Assembly: GCA_902557215.1 (NCBI GenBank)
Contig: CACDZM010000006.1
Location: 1-64,000, forward strand
From: an uncultured Pelagibacteraceae bacterium
Lineage (GTDB): Bacteria; Pseudomonadota; Alphaproteobacteria; Pelagibacterales; Pelagibacteraceae
Length of the DNA: 64,000 bases
Direction of reading: 5' to 3'
The position numbers were made by a program, and so were the translations under genes. Under the pieces are notes generated by a model. The model searched no databases. It was not told the DNA's origin and was given only the letters and a program-made list of their open reading frames with translations. Below are positions 9,386 to 16,889 of the stretch, piece after piece. Every line of letters begins with the position of its first letter. Within the stretch, counting starts at the first letter, position 1.

Positions 9386-9820
9386 TTAATCAATAATATT
9401 CAATTTTAGTAGTTCACTTTGCTCAGTTTCTTTACACCATAATTCGTAACTTTCACAAATTCTCCATAATTGATCAAAGGCACGTTGTGAAATTTTAAGA
9501 GGAAATTTATTTTTGGTATAATATAAATCAGGAAATTGAATTAATTGTTTAATCATCATGTCTTTTTGAACATGCAATAGTTTAATTGTTTCCTCTGGAA
9601 TTTTATTATTATTCTGATCAATAAAGTCGTTCTTCTTTAATTTTTCCAACCATTCATCATGAAATTTACCACTACTTAATTTTTCAAAAAACTTAGTTTT
9701 TATAAAATTTTTAATAGCATCGGAATTGGTATAATCAATATTGTTTTCTTTTATCCTAGAAATTTCTAAATATATTTTTTCTGCAACATATAGCATGTAA
9801 GGTCTATCTTTTGACTTCAT
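9386..9820 (-). CDS. Hypothetical protein, 144 residues
   Basis: No family recognised. The protein is soluble, rich in lysine, glutamate and aromatic residues, and predicted largely helical. Two cysteines and several tryptophans cluster in the C-terminal third (DQLWRICESYELWCKE). It sits 6 bp downstream of the racemase gene on the same strand, so the two are probably co-transcribed. It may be a lineage-specific protein of this clade. Confidence that it is a real gene comes from its length in an A+T-rich frame and its operon position. Confidence 0.7.
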   Translation of the reverse strand: MKSKDRPYMLYVAEKIYLEISRIKENNIDYTNSDAIKNFIKTKFFEKLSSGKFHDEWLEKLKKNDFIDQNNNKIPEETIKLLHVQKDMMIKQLIQFPDLYYTKNKFPLKISQRAFDQLWRICESYELWCKETEQSELLKLNIID

Positions 9821-9826
9821 ATATTA

Positions 9827-10573
9827 TTATGTCTTATATTTTTTCATTGCAGCGTTTGCTAGGATCAAATTAGGATCTAAAAATATTTTTGACGTTTTAA
9901 TTTTGTCAAAAGACTTAAAAGCAAATATTGCAATTGGTAATTCAGTACAACCAAGAATTATTTTTTTACATCTTTTATTTAGCAAATAATTTATAGCAGG
10001 TTTGATTATTTTACTTGCTGCTTTTACATCACCCATCTTTACGAATTTTATAGCTCGATTAACCGATTTTTTTTGAATTTTTATCTCTGGAAAAATTAAT
10101 TTAAAATTTTTATCAAAAAACTTATTATATATTCCAGTCTTTAAAGTACCTTCTGTAGCAAGTAAACCGATTAAAGAATCTTTTTTACAGTTTTTTAATG
10201 TATGATTATAAACTTCTTTTGGCATGTTAATAATTGGCAAATTAATTTTTTTTTTTAAATCGTCATACCAATAATGAGCTGTATTGCAAGGTATCACAAG
10301 AAACTTGCATCTACTTTTTTTTAATACCTTACATCCTTTTACTAAACTTTTTAAGACAAGCTGATATTTCGTATCATTTTTTTTGTTATTTAATTTTTTC
10401 GAAAGATTTTGAGTATTGATATCTATTGACTCTAGTCTTCTTGGGATATTTGCTTTGTTGTAAAGAATAAATAAGGGATAATCTTGATCGATTTTACCTC
10501 TATTTAAAATTGTAAGCTTATTACAAAAATCTAATCCTGCCTGTGTTCCCATTCCACCAAGAATACCAATCAT
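9827..10573 (-). CDS. Aspartate/glutamate racemase family protein
   Basis: A 248-residue protein that opens with the family signature MIGILGGMGTQAGLDFC. It carries both catalytic cysteines in context: Cys95 in VIPCNTAHYW and Cys209 in IILGCTELPI. Such enzymes interconvert L- and D-aspartate or related acids without a cofactor (RacX/aspartate racemase type). D-amino acids feed the wall or are scavenged. It is separated from the csp gene by that gene's terminator and is probably first in a two-gene unit with the 144-residue protein. Confidence 0.85.
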   Translation of the reverse strand: MIGILGGMGTQAGLDFCNKLTILNRGKIDQDYPLFILYNKANIPRRLESIDINTQNLSKKLNNKKNDTKYQLVLKSLVKGCKVLKKSRCKFLVIPCNTAHYWYDDLKKKINLPIINMPKEVYNHTLKNCKKDSLIGLLATEGTLKTGIYNKFFDKNFKLIFPEIKIQKKSVNRAIKFVKMGDVKAASKIIKPAINYLLNKRCKKIILGCTELPIAIFAFKSFDKIKTSKIFLDPNLILANAAMKKYKT

Positions 10574-10601
10574 AAATTTTTTTATATATTAAAAAATTGA
10601 A

Positions 10602-10658
10602 TATTGGCTACAGAAATTTTAAATTCTTAAATCAGAACTTAAAATGATGTAGCCAATA
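10602..10658 (-). terminator. Rho-independent terminator of the cold-shock gene
   Basis: An 11-bp perfect stem (10648-10658 with 10602-10612) continues, after a small internal mismatch, into a second stem of about 12 bp that includes one G-U pair and is closed by a 6-base loop. Together they form one long hairpin. On the minus strand it is followed by TTCAATTTTTT. It lies 16 bp beyond the csp stop codon. It is among the strongest terminators in the window. Confidence 0.85.
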
Positions 10659-10674
10659 ACTGATATTATGAAAA

Positions 10675-10881
10675 TTATGCAGTTTTTAAATTAACTGCTG
10701 AAGGACCTTTGGGTCCATCTTCAACATCGAAAGTCAAAGCTTGACCCTCATCTAAACCATTCATACCAGCGTCTCTTACTGCTGAAACATGAACGAATAC
10801 ATCTTTTTCTTTATCGTCTCTTTCAATAAAACCAAATCCTTTGGTCGGATTGAACCACTTTACTTTTCCTTGTAGACTCAT
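10675..10881 (-). CDS. cspA: Cold-shock domain protein (CspA family)
   Basis: A 68-residue single cold-shock domain. The RNA-binding motifs KGFGFIE (RNP1) and VFVHVS (RNP2) are both intact, as is the opening [13 protein letters not shown]. Such proteins bind single-stranded RNA/DNA and melt secondary structure. The gene is monocistronic: it has its own terminator and an upstream palindrome in the presumed 5' leader. Alphaproteobacteria usually carry several paralogues; which one this is cannot be told. Confidence 0.96.
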   Translation of the reverse strand: MSLQGKVKWFNPTKGFGFIERDDKEKDVFVHVSAVRDAGMNGLDEGQALTFDVEDGPKGPSAVNLKTA

Positions 10882-10914
10882 ATTTTATCTTCTTACTTTT
10901 CGTTATATTAATTT

Positions 10915-10934
10915 AATACTTATAATTAAGTATT
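10915..10934. promoter_or_regulatory. Palindrome in the csp leader/promoter
   Basis: AATACTTA and TAAGTATT form a perfect 8-bp inverted repeat with a 4-base spacer (10915-10922 and 10927-10934). It lies 34-53 bp upstream of the csp start codon. It could be an operator or a leader hairpin. It is very A+T-rich, so chance is a real alternative. Confidence 0.4.
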
Positions 10935-10998
10935 CTAGATTTCTTTAAAATTTATGGAGTTTTGTCAACTAAATTGATACTTTTTTGTATTTTTTGTT

Positions 10999-11466
10999 TC
11001 AATCGTTGTTAATTTGCTTTGTATAATATAAAGAGTTTGGATCAGACTTATAATGAGCAAACGGTTTACAGGGTTTAAAATCACAACTTTTAAAGAGTTT
11101 TCTAGCAGGTTCAAAAAATTTACCTGCACCAGTTTCAATACTAATTCTTTTAATATTTAGTTTCTTAGCTTCAATAATTAAATATTGAATAAGTTTAATT
11201 CCAATATTTTGCCCTCTAAAATTATCGTGGACTCTTATTGATTTAAATTCACCATGTTCTTTATCTAAAAATTTTAAAGCCCCACAACCTATCAATCTAT
11301 TATTTTTCCATAAACTCCAAAATTTTATTGAGGGGATTTTAAGCCCAGGTATATCCAATACATGAGTACTTTCTTCTGGCGAAGCAGCTCTAAGTTCAAT
11401 AAAATGCTTTCTCAAAAGTTCATTTACTTCTGGGTGATCAAAATTACCTTCAATTGATTTAAACAT
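10999..11466 (-). CDS. GNAT-family N-acetyltransferase
   Basis: A 155-residue protein with the GNAT acetyl-CoA-binding segment: a beta-strand (GEFKSIRVHDNFRG) followed by QNIGIKLIQYLI, matching the Q/RxxGxG/A pyrophosphate loop, then ISIETGAGKFF. The substrate acetylated is unknown; the sequence resembles YafP/ElaA-like small GNATs. It directly follows purK with no intergenic base, so it shares the purE-purK transcript, although a purine-related role is not implied. Confidence 0.82.
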   Translation of the reverse strand: MFKSIEGNFDHPEVNELLRKHFIELRAASPEESTHVLDIPGLKIPSIKFWSLWKNNRLIGCGALKFLDKEHGEFKSIRVHDNFRGQNIGIKLIQYLIIEAKKLNIKRISIETGAGKFFEPARKLFKSCDFKPCKPFAHYKSDPNSLYYTKQINND

Positions 11467-12513
11467 TTAAACAAGTTTAGTTATATGACCCATTTTTCTT
11501 TTTATTTTAATTTCTTTTTTTTGATAATCAAAAAAAAATTCATTTTCATTTAGTTTTAAATTTTTTCTATAGGGTACAATTTGGTCTCCAATTAAATTAG
11601 TCATTTTTGCATTAGAAATTTTTTTAATAGGAATTTTTTTAAGAGAACAAACAGCTCTTATATGATTTTCAAATTGACTAATATTATGTGCATTAATTGT
11701 TAAATGACCAGAATTATGAACTCTTGGTGCGATTTCATTTACATATAAATTTTCATTTCTATCAACAAAAAATTCTACACACAAAGTACCAATATACTTT
11801 AATTCCTCTGATATTCTAATTGACCAATCTTTAGACTCATCAAACAATTTTTTGCTAATCTCAGCTGGTATTTTTGAGTATTTTAGTATTTGGTCCTCAT
11901 GAATGTTTTCAATTGGTTCATATATCTCATAATTATTAATACCAAATCTGGTTATAATTACTGAAATTTCTTTTTTAAGTTTTACAAGTTTTTCAAGTAT
12001 ATAACTTAAAGAAAAGTCTATGTTTAAAGTGCTTAAATCTTTCAGCGATCTTACAAGATATTGGCCCTTACCATCGTACCCCATTGTTGTAGTTTTTAAA
12101 ATTCCAGGTAAAAAATCTACTAATTTTTCTAAATCGGATCTTTTTTCAACGGAAACATATTTTGTTGTTCTTATATTAAGTTTATTTATGAAATCTTTCT
12201 CTGTAAGCCTATTTTGAATCAGTCTATTTACATAAGGTTTAGGCAAAACTAGTTTTATCTTGTTCATTTCATTAAGAGTCTCGTAAGGAATATTTTCAAA
12301 TTCGTAGGTAATTAAATCTACTTTATCGACAAATTCTTTTATTTTATCTTTATCATTATAATCACCATAGATAAAATGATTACAAAAATTTTGAGCTGGT
12401 GCTTCTTTGTCATCACAATAAATAATTGTATTTATATTAAGTTTTTTTGCAGCTACAGACAGCATACTTCCCAATTGACCACCGCCAATAATACCTAGAT
12501 TTATTTCTGACAT
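11467..12513 (-). CDS. purK: 5-(carboxyamino)imidazole ribonucleotide synthase
   Basis: A 348-residue ATP-grasp enzyme. It has the nucleotide-binding start NLGIIGGGQLGSML, the central TTMGYDGKGQYLV loop, and the metal-binding segment VNEIAPRVHNSGH near residue 260. It converts AIR + bicarbonate + ATP to N5-CAIR in de novo purine synthesis. It lies 2 bp downstream of purE, which uses its product. The remaining purine genes visible here are in a separate operon at 59-64 kb. Confidence 0.96.
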   Translation of the reverse strand: MSEINLGIIGGGQLGSMLSVAAKKLNINTIIYCDDKEAPAQNFCNHFIYGDYNDKDKIKEFVDKVDLITYEFENIPYETLNEMNKIKLVLPKPYVNRLIQNRLTEKDFINKLNIRTTKYVSVEKRSDLEKLVDFLPGILKTTTMGYDGKGQYLVRSLKDLSTLNIDFSLSYILEKLVKLKKEISVIITRFGINNYEIYEPIENIHEDQILKYSKIPAEISKKLFDESKDWSIRISEELKYIGTLCVEFFVDRNENLYVNEIAPRVHNSGHLTINAHNISQFENHIRAVCSLKKIPIKKISNAKMTNLIGDQIVPYRKNLKLNENEFFFDYQKKEIKIKRKMGHITKLV

Positions 12514-12515
12514 TA

Positions 12516-13010
12516 TTAAAATTTAGGTTTTTTTTTAACTGATTTTGTTTGCAATTTACGCCAGTTCTTTAATCTTTTTTTAACAACATTATTAGTATTA
12601 GCTATAATTGATACTGCCAATAGGCCTGCATTAATTGCTCCATTATCTCCTACCGCTAAAGTGCCAACTGGTATACCCTTTGGCATTTGAACGATTGAAA
12701 GTAGACTATCAAGTCCTTTAAGATTTTTACTTTCTATTGGGACACCTAAAACAGGAATAGAAGTTAAGGATGAGATCATGCCCGGCAAATGTGCTGATCC
12801 ACCTGCGCCAGCTATTATAACTCCGAATTTCTCTTCTTCAGCAGTTTGGGCGAATTCATACATTCTTTTTGGTGTACGATGAGCTGAAATTATTTTTGTC
12901 TCAAATTTAATGCCAAATTTTTTAAGTACCTTAGTACACAAAGCCATGGTTTTAGCGTCAGACTGGCTACCCATTACTATAGCAACTTTTAAATTATTAT
13001 TCTTTTTCAT
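12516..13010 (-). CDS. purE: N5-carboxyaminoimidazole ribonucleotide mutase
   Basis: A 164-residue PurE of class I. The motifs MGSQSDAKTM and SAHRTPKRM (substrate-binding histidine) are present, as is the GGSAHLPGM loop. It isomerises N5-CAIR to CAIR, the step after PurK. The start at 13010 was chosen because the protein from there begins MKKNNNLKVAIVMGS like other PurE proteins; the open frame upstream to 13055 adds 15 atypical residues. First gene of purE-purK-GNAT. Confidence 0.96.
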   Translation of the reverse strand: MKKNNNLKVAIVMGSQSDAKTMALCTKVLKKFGIKFETKIISAHRTPKRMYEFAQTAEEEKFGVIIAGAGGSAHLPGMISSLTSIPVLGVPIESKNLKGLDSLLSIVQMPKGIPVGTLAVGDNGAINAGLLAVSIIANTNNVVKKRLKNWRKLQTKSVKKKPKF

Positions 13011-13101
13011 GATTATTTGTTTAAACTTTATTTCAAAAATAGATAAAAATATCAATAAAATTTATATTTTATAAAATATTATCGATGTAATTTTAAAGAT
13101 T

Positions 13102-13263
13102 ATGATTGAGGATAAAGAAATTGAGGAAAAATATATTAAGGAATTAGATGATATTTGTGATGAATGTAAAACCAAAGATGAAAGCGTTTCTCAAAACTTA
13201 ATTCTTACAGGTTTTAAAATTTGCAAATCTTGTAGAGTATCAAAAACAATTTTTCCTATTTAG
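13102..13263 (+). CDS. Small zinc-ribbon-like protein, 53 residues
   Basis: The frame starts at ATG 13102 and encodes an acidic helical N-terminus followed by two CxxC pairs, CDEC at about residues 19-22 and CKSC at about 41-44. The spacing of about 18 residues is typical of a zinc ribbon. It is transcribed divergently from purE and its stop overlaps that of the Yip1-type gene. No named family recognised. The paired CxxC motifs in such a short frame argue for a real gene. Confidence 0.65.
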   Translation: MIEDKEIEEKYIKELDDICDECKTKDESVSQNLILTGFKICKSCRVSKTIFPI

Positions 13264-13802
13264 ATAGAATTTACTGGCATCATATTCATTCTGCTCATAA
13301 CAAATGAGATTGATAAAAAAACAATAATTAGGAATGACAAAAAAACTATTCCAAAAGATTTTAAATTTGATTTAAGACTGAGAATTTGTTTTGTTGAAAT
13401 GATTAAAGCGGCAAAAATCCAGAATTGAGTTAATAATATTATAGGTATCATTAAATCTGGAGTAACTGCAAAAAATCTCAATAGGCCAGGTGCATGAGCA
13501 AATCCAACAGACGTTAAAACTTTTTTAAAAGGTGTTTTAGTTTGTTTATCTGGAAATAGTTTTACACCAATTACAAAGATTAAAATTGCCCAGATAAACC
13601 AGGTAATTATCGCTGTTAATCCAGACATTGCAACAGCCGTTTTAATTATATTATTTGCTGCAATTGCACCTGCTATACCATCTAATATCATTATTAAGCC
13701 AGCAAAATATATTGCAGCCTCGCCAAAATTTTTACTATCGGTGTAAAGAGATTTATCTAATTTAATAGATTTAAAGATTATATTAAGAAACTCTCCAAAC
13801 AT
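13260..13802 (-). CDS. Yip1-domain membrane protein
   Basis: A 180-residue protein with about five hydrophobic helices. The arrangement fits the bacterial YIP1 family: a soluble start (FGEFLNIIFKSIKLDKSLY), then helices separated by short loops, including a G/A-rich segment and FKKVLTSVGFAHAPGLL. That last stretch is the most family-like motif. Function in bacteria is unknown. It starts immediately after the stop of a 34-residue membrane peptide, suggesting coupling, and converges with the zinc-ribbon gene. Confidence 0.75.
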   Translation of the reverse strand: MFGEFLNIIFKSIKLDKSLYTDSKNFGEAAIYFAGLIMILDGIAGAIAANNIIKTAVAMSGLTAIITWFIWAILIFVIGVKLFPDKQTKTPFKKVLTSVGFAHAPGLLRFFAVTPDLMIPIILLTQFWIFAALIISTKQILSLKSNLKSFGIVFLSFLIIVFLSISFVMSRMNMMPVNSI

Positions 13803-13907
13803 TTAATTTTTTTTATCTTTTTGCTCTTTATATGAAACGATTAATGGGAAAAGTATTAAAACAATTATGATAGTAATGCAAACTACAATTAAGAAACCTT
13901 TTGTCAT
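13803..13907 (-). CDS. Possible 34-residue single-pass membrane peptide
   Basis: ATG at 13907 opens a frame encoding MTKGFLIVV, then a long run of isoleucine, valine and leucine (about 20 residues), then a charged tail ending KEQKDKKN. The topology would be one helix with a basic cytoplasmic C-terminus. Its stop codon ends one base before the Yip1-type ATG, favouring co-translation. It has only a weak ribosome-binding site and no recognised family. It could be a subunit or regulator of its membrane-protein neighbour. Confidence 0.45.
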   Translation of the reverse strand: MTKGFLIVVCITIIIVLILFPLIVSYKEQKDKKN

Positions 13908-13939
13908 AAGTAACTTAAATTGATTATACCCTTAAATTT

Positions 13940-15298
13940 TTAGCCTGTAGACACTTCTCTTGTATTAGCGTTATATGACTCTTTAAATGGTATATCTGTA
14001 ACCACTGCATCAACTGGTTTGCCAGGAGTTTTAGAATATTTTTCAGGTAAATGAACTTTATATTTTGTGCCCACTTTTCCTTTTGGAAAACCATTTGCAT
14101 TAAGAGTTCCATCAAAAGGTACATATCCCATCGCGATATTTATCTTTTTTTCTGGATGATACCAAGGGGAAGTAATAAATCCAACTGGATCTCCGCCATT
14201 TTCATTTGATATTAACCAAAAATCAGGGGCGTAGTCATCAATCGGTTTTCCACCCATTTCAAGCCCAACCAATTGTAACTTATAAGGTTTTTTTCCAGCT
14301 TTGAGTTCTGCTCTCATTTTTTCTAAAACTGCCTTACCCACATAATCAGATTTTTTATTCCACTCGCCTTTACCTGATAAAGAAACTTGATAACCTAAAT
14401 TACATTGAAAAGGATTATGTTGTTGATCCATATCCTGTCCCCAAGATAGTATACCTGCTTGTATTCTTCTGTGATGAGCAGGAGCAATAACCATCAAATT
14501 ATGTTTCTTTCCAACTTTAAGAACAGCATTCCACATTTCATCGGCATATAGGGTTGCATCTCTTAAATAAATTTCATATCCAGCTTCGCCTGAAAAACCT
14601 GACTGAGAAATAACACAACTCCTTCCAGCCACTTTAACTTCAGCTAATCCATAAAAAGGCATATTTTCTAAATCAACTTGATCTCCTAATAAGTCTTTCA
14701 TAAGTGCTTTTGATTTAGGACCTTGTATTTGTACAGGGCATGCATCTATTTCATCTATAGTGCAATTAAATCTTCCATCTGCATTTACACCTTGCAAATA
14801 CATCCCAATATCAGAGTCTGATAATGAAAACCAAAATTCATCTTTTGAAATTCTTAGAAGAATTGGATCATTCAAAACACCACCATATGCATTACATAAA
14901 ATTACATATCTTGCTCTCATTGTTGAGATCTTAGTTGCGTCTCTTGTGATTACGTAATCGACAAATTTTTCTGCATCAGGACCTTTAACTTGTATTTGTC
15001 TTTCAACAGCAACATTCCACATTGTAACATGATTTACAATAGCATCATATTCCACCATAGCCCCACCATCTTCTGGTTTAACATAGCCTCTTGGATGATA
15101 AATACGATTATAAACAGTTGCTCTCCAACATCCAGCTTGCATTGATAAATGCCAATAAGGTGATTTTCTTACCCTTGTAGAAATCAACATTTCAACTTTT
15201 GTCGGACCACTTTGCCTTAAATTGTATGGAACTTTTCGATCTGATTGATCTACTGAAGTAACATGCTTTAATTTTGTATAGTCAAATTCTTTAGACAT
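13940..15298 (-). CDS. GcvT-family tetrahydrofolate-dependent demethylase (LigM/DmdA-like)
   Basis: A 452-residue protein with the aminomethyltransferase fold. A GcvT_N domain spans roughly residues 40-300 (VQIQGPKSKALM, then SGFSGEAGYEIYL, the folate-site block) and a GcvT_C barrel follows from about 330. It is longer than the true GcvT and than DmdA (about 370), and closer in length to LigM/DesA O-demethylases. Inferred role: transfer of a methyl group from an O-, N- or S-methylated substrate to THF. It overlaps the MTHFR-like gene by 8 bp, as expected if the methyl-THF is oxidised next. The substrate is unknown. Confidence 0.75.
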   Translation of the reverse strand: MSKEFDYTKLKHVTSVDQSDRKVPYNLRQSGPTKVEMLISTRVRKSPYWHLSMQAGCWRATVYNRIYHPRGYVKPEDGGAMVEYDAIVNHVTMWNVAVERQIQVKGPDAEKFVDYVITRDATKISTMRARYVILCNAYGGVLNDPILLRISKDEFWFSLSDSDIGMYLQGVNADGRFNCTIDEIDACPVQIQGPKSKALMKDLLGDQVDLENMPFYGLAEVKVAGRSCVISQSGFSGEAGYEIYLRDATLYADEMWNAVLKVGKKHNLMVIAPAHHRRIQAGILSWGQDMDQQHNPFQCNLGYQVSLSGKGEWNKKSDYVGKAVLEKMRAELKAGKKPYKLQLVGLEMGGKPIDDYAPDFWLISNENGGDPVGFITSPWYHPEKKINIAMGYVPFDGTLNANGFPKGKVGTKYKVHLPEKYSKTPGKPVDAVVTDIPFKESYNANTREVSTG

Positions 15299-16019
15299 AA
15301 CTATTCTCCTTCAACCACTTGTTAGTTTCCTTCAAGCCGCCGAATGTATAAATGTGAAAGAAATCAGTATGTGATTTAAGTTTCTCAATTAAATCATTAG
15401 GGTCTTTAGGTTTCAATAAATCTAAAGCCTTAGTAAAATTAGATTTAAGAAAATTTAAGGAATTTTTTGCTCCTACAATGTTTGCAAACTTAATTAAGCT
15501 TGATATTTTAAGAGGGCCAGTAATTCCTACATGCACTGGTACGCTTTGTTTAGATACAAAATCTATAATAGGCTGGGGATCTAATAACCACTGTGTTACT
15601 ATATAATCAGCATAAGGCTTTTTATCTATCATAGCTTTTTCTAAATCTGAATCGGATATATCAGGACTCCCCTCTGGGTGTCCAGCAATTCCTATTGTCA
15701 TCTTCTCAAAATAACCAGTTTCTAAAAGTTGAAACGAGCTATCGAATTTTCCCATTGGTTCTCTTCCACCACCAATTACTAGAACTTGTTTAACTCCACC
15801 GTCTTTACACCTTGAAACATAATCTTTTAGTTGCATTTCATTCTGCATTGATCTCGCTGGAAAGTGAGGAACTGGATTGAAACCTTTCTTAACTAACTCA
15901 ACTGCTTGTTGTGCTGTCTCTTTATAGTCCCCACCGGGTAACATTGTTATGTAAATATCTTTAACTGGAGGAACAGTATTTAGGTCTGTAGTTGGGCCTA
16001 TTTCTAAAGAAAAGTTCAT
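15291..16019 (-). CDS. Short methylenetetrahydrofolate reductase-like protein
   Basis: A 242-residue protein of the MTHFR TIM-barrel family, about 50 residues shorter than typical MetF. It keeps an N-terminal acidic strand (FSLEIGPT), a conserved FNPVPHFPARS segment, a GGGREP loop and HVGITGPLKISSL late in the barrel. It probably interconverts 5-methyl-THF and methylene-THF. It is first in a two-gene unit with the GcvT-type demethylase, so here it may run in the oxidative direction. It could also serve methionine synthesis if no other MetF exists in the genome. Confidence 0.78.
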   Translation of the reverse strand: MNFSLEIGPTTDLNTVPPVKDIYITMLPGGDYKETAQQAVELVKKGFNPVPHFPARSMQNEMQLKDYVSRCKDGGVKQVLVIGGGREPMGKFDSSFQLLETGYFEKMTIGIAGHPEGSPDISDSDLEKAMIDKKPYADYIVTQWLLDPQPIIDFVSKQSVPVHVGITGPLKISSLIKFANIVGAKNSLNFLKSNFTKALDLLKPKDPNDLIEKLKSHTDFFHIYTFGGLKETNKWLKENSYV

Positions 16020-16102
16020 TTAATAGGATGATTATCTTTTTTAAAAAAGCTGTCAAAGAAATTCAGCTTGATAGAATCGATTTTTATTGTCACAAAACGA
16101 TT

Positions 16103-16519
16103 ATGAAAATTATTTTAATAATGGGCCTGCCTGGGTCAGGAAAAACAACCTTGGCTAATGAGTTGGCTCCATTACTTAATGCCAAAAGATTAAACGCTGA
16201 CGAAGTTAGAAAAGAGGCAAATGACTGGGATTTTTCAGAGGAAGGAAGAAAAAGACAATCAAAGAGAATGGCTGATTTTGCCTTAAAGCTTAAAGAAGAT
16301 GGAAGTTTTGTTGTAGCTGATTTCATATGCCCTACACCTGAGGCTAGGAAATTATTTCCTGCGGACTTTATCATTTGGGTTGATACTATTAATGAGGGAA
16401 GATTTGAAGATACTAATAAAATGTTCGTAAAGCCTGAAAAGTACAACTTTCATGTTACTTCACAAGATGCTAAAAATTGGGCTCCAAAAATATTAAAAGA
16501 GATTAAAAATGACCTATAA
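16103..16519 (+). CDS. Adenylylsulfate-kinase-like P-loop kinase
   Basis: A 138-residue protein. The start at 16103 is preferred over an upstream in-frame codon because the P-loop GLPGSGKTT (residues 8-16) then lies at the N-terminus, as in APS kinases. Next comes RLNADEVRKEANDWDFSEEG, the equivalent of the family's DGDNVR...GFSxEDR block. It is shorter than CysC (about 200). It overlaps the following nucleotidyltransferase gene by 11 bp. SAR11 is reported to lack assimilatory sulfate reduction, so a role in PAPS synthesis is doubtful; it may phosphorylate another nucleotide or a small molecule. Confidence 0.72.
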   Translation: MKIILIMGLPGSGKTTLANELAPLLNAKRLNADEVRKEANDWDFSEEGRKRQSKRMADFALKLKEDGSFVVADFICPTPEARKLFPADFIIWVDTINEGRFEDTNKMFVKPEKYNFHVTSQDAKNWAPKILKEIKNDL

Positions 16520-16883
16520 GTGGGACAATAAAAAACCAACTGCTCAGATGTTAGGAAGGTGGCAACCCTTTCACGATGGTCATTATGCATTATTTAAAGA
16601 AATTTTAAAAAAAACAGGTCAAGTTTGTATACAGATTAGAGATGTTCAGGGCGTTGATGATAATCCATTTGATTTTGTAACTGTAAAAAAAAATATAGAG
16701 GATAGACTTAAACCTGAATTTGAAGGACGATACAAAATTGTGTTGGTACCAAATATAACATATATTTGTTATGGTAGGGGTGTAGGTTATCAAATTGAAG
16801 AAATTGAGCTCTCAAAAGAAATTCAAGAAATCTCTGCAACTAAAATAAGAGCCAAGATGAGAGAAGAAGGTAAATTAAAATAA
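16509..16883 (+). CDS. Nucleotidyltransferase with HxGH motif (NMN/pantetheine-adenylyltransferase fold)
   Basis: A 124-residue cytidylyltransferase-like domain. It has the motif GRWQPFHDGHYALF with the catalytic pair at His22 and His25, and a C-terminal ISATKIR (residues 108-114) matching the family's ISxTxIR. These enzymes transfer AMP or CMP from a nucleotide triphosphate to a phosphate-bearing acceptor. At 124 residues it is the minimal size. It overlaps the APS-kinase-like gene by 11 bp, which suggests the two act in sequence on one substrate. The acceptor is unknown. Confidence 0.72.
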   Translation: MTYKWDNKKPTAQMLGRWQPFHDGHYALFKEILKKTGQVCIQIRDVQGVDDNPFDFVTVKKNIEDRLKPEFEGRYKIVLVPNITYICYGRGVGYQIEEIELSKEIQEISATKIRAKMREEGKLK

Positions 16884-16889
16884 TAATTA

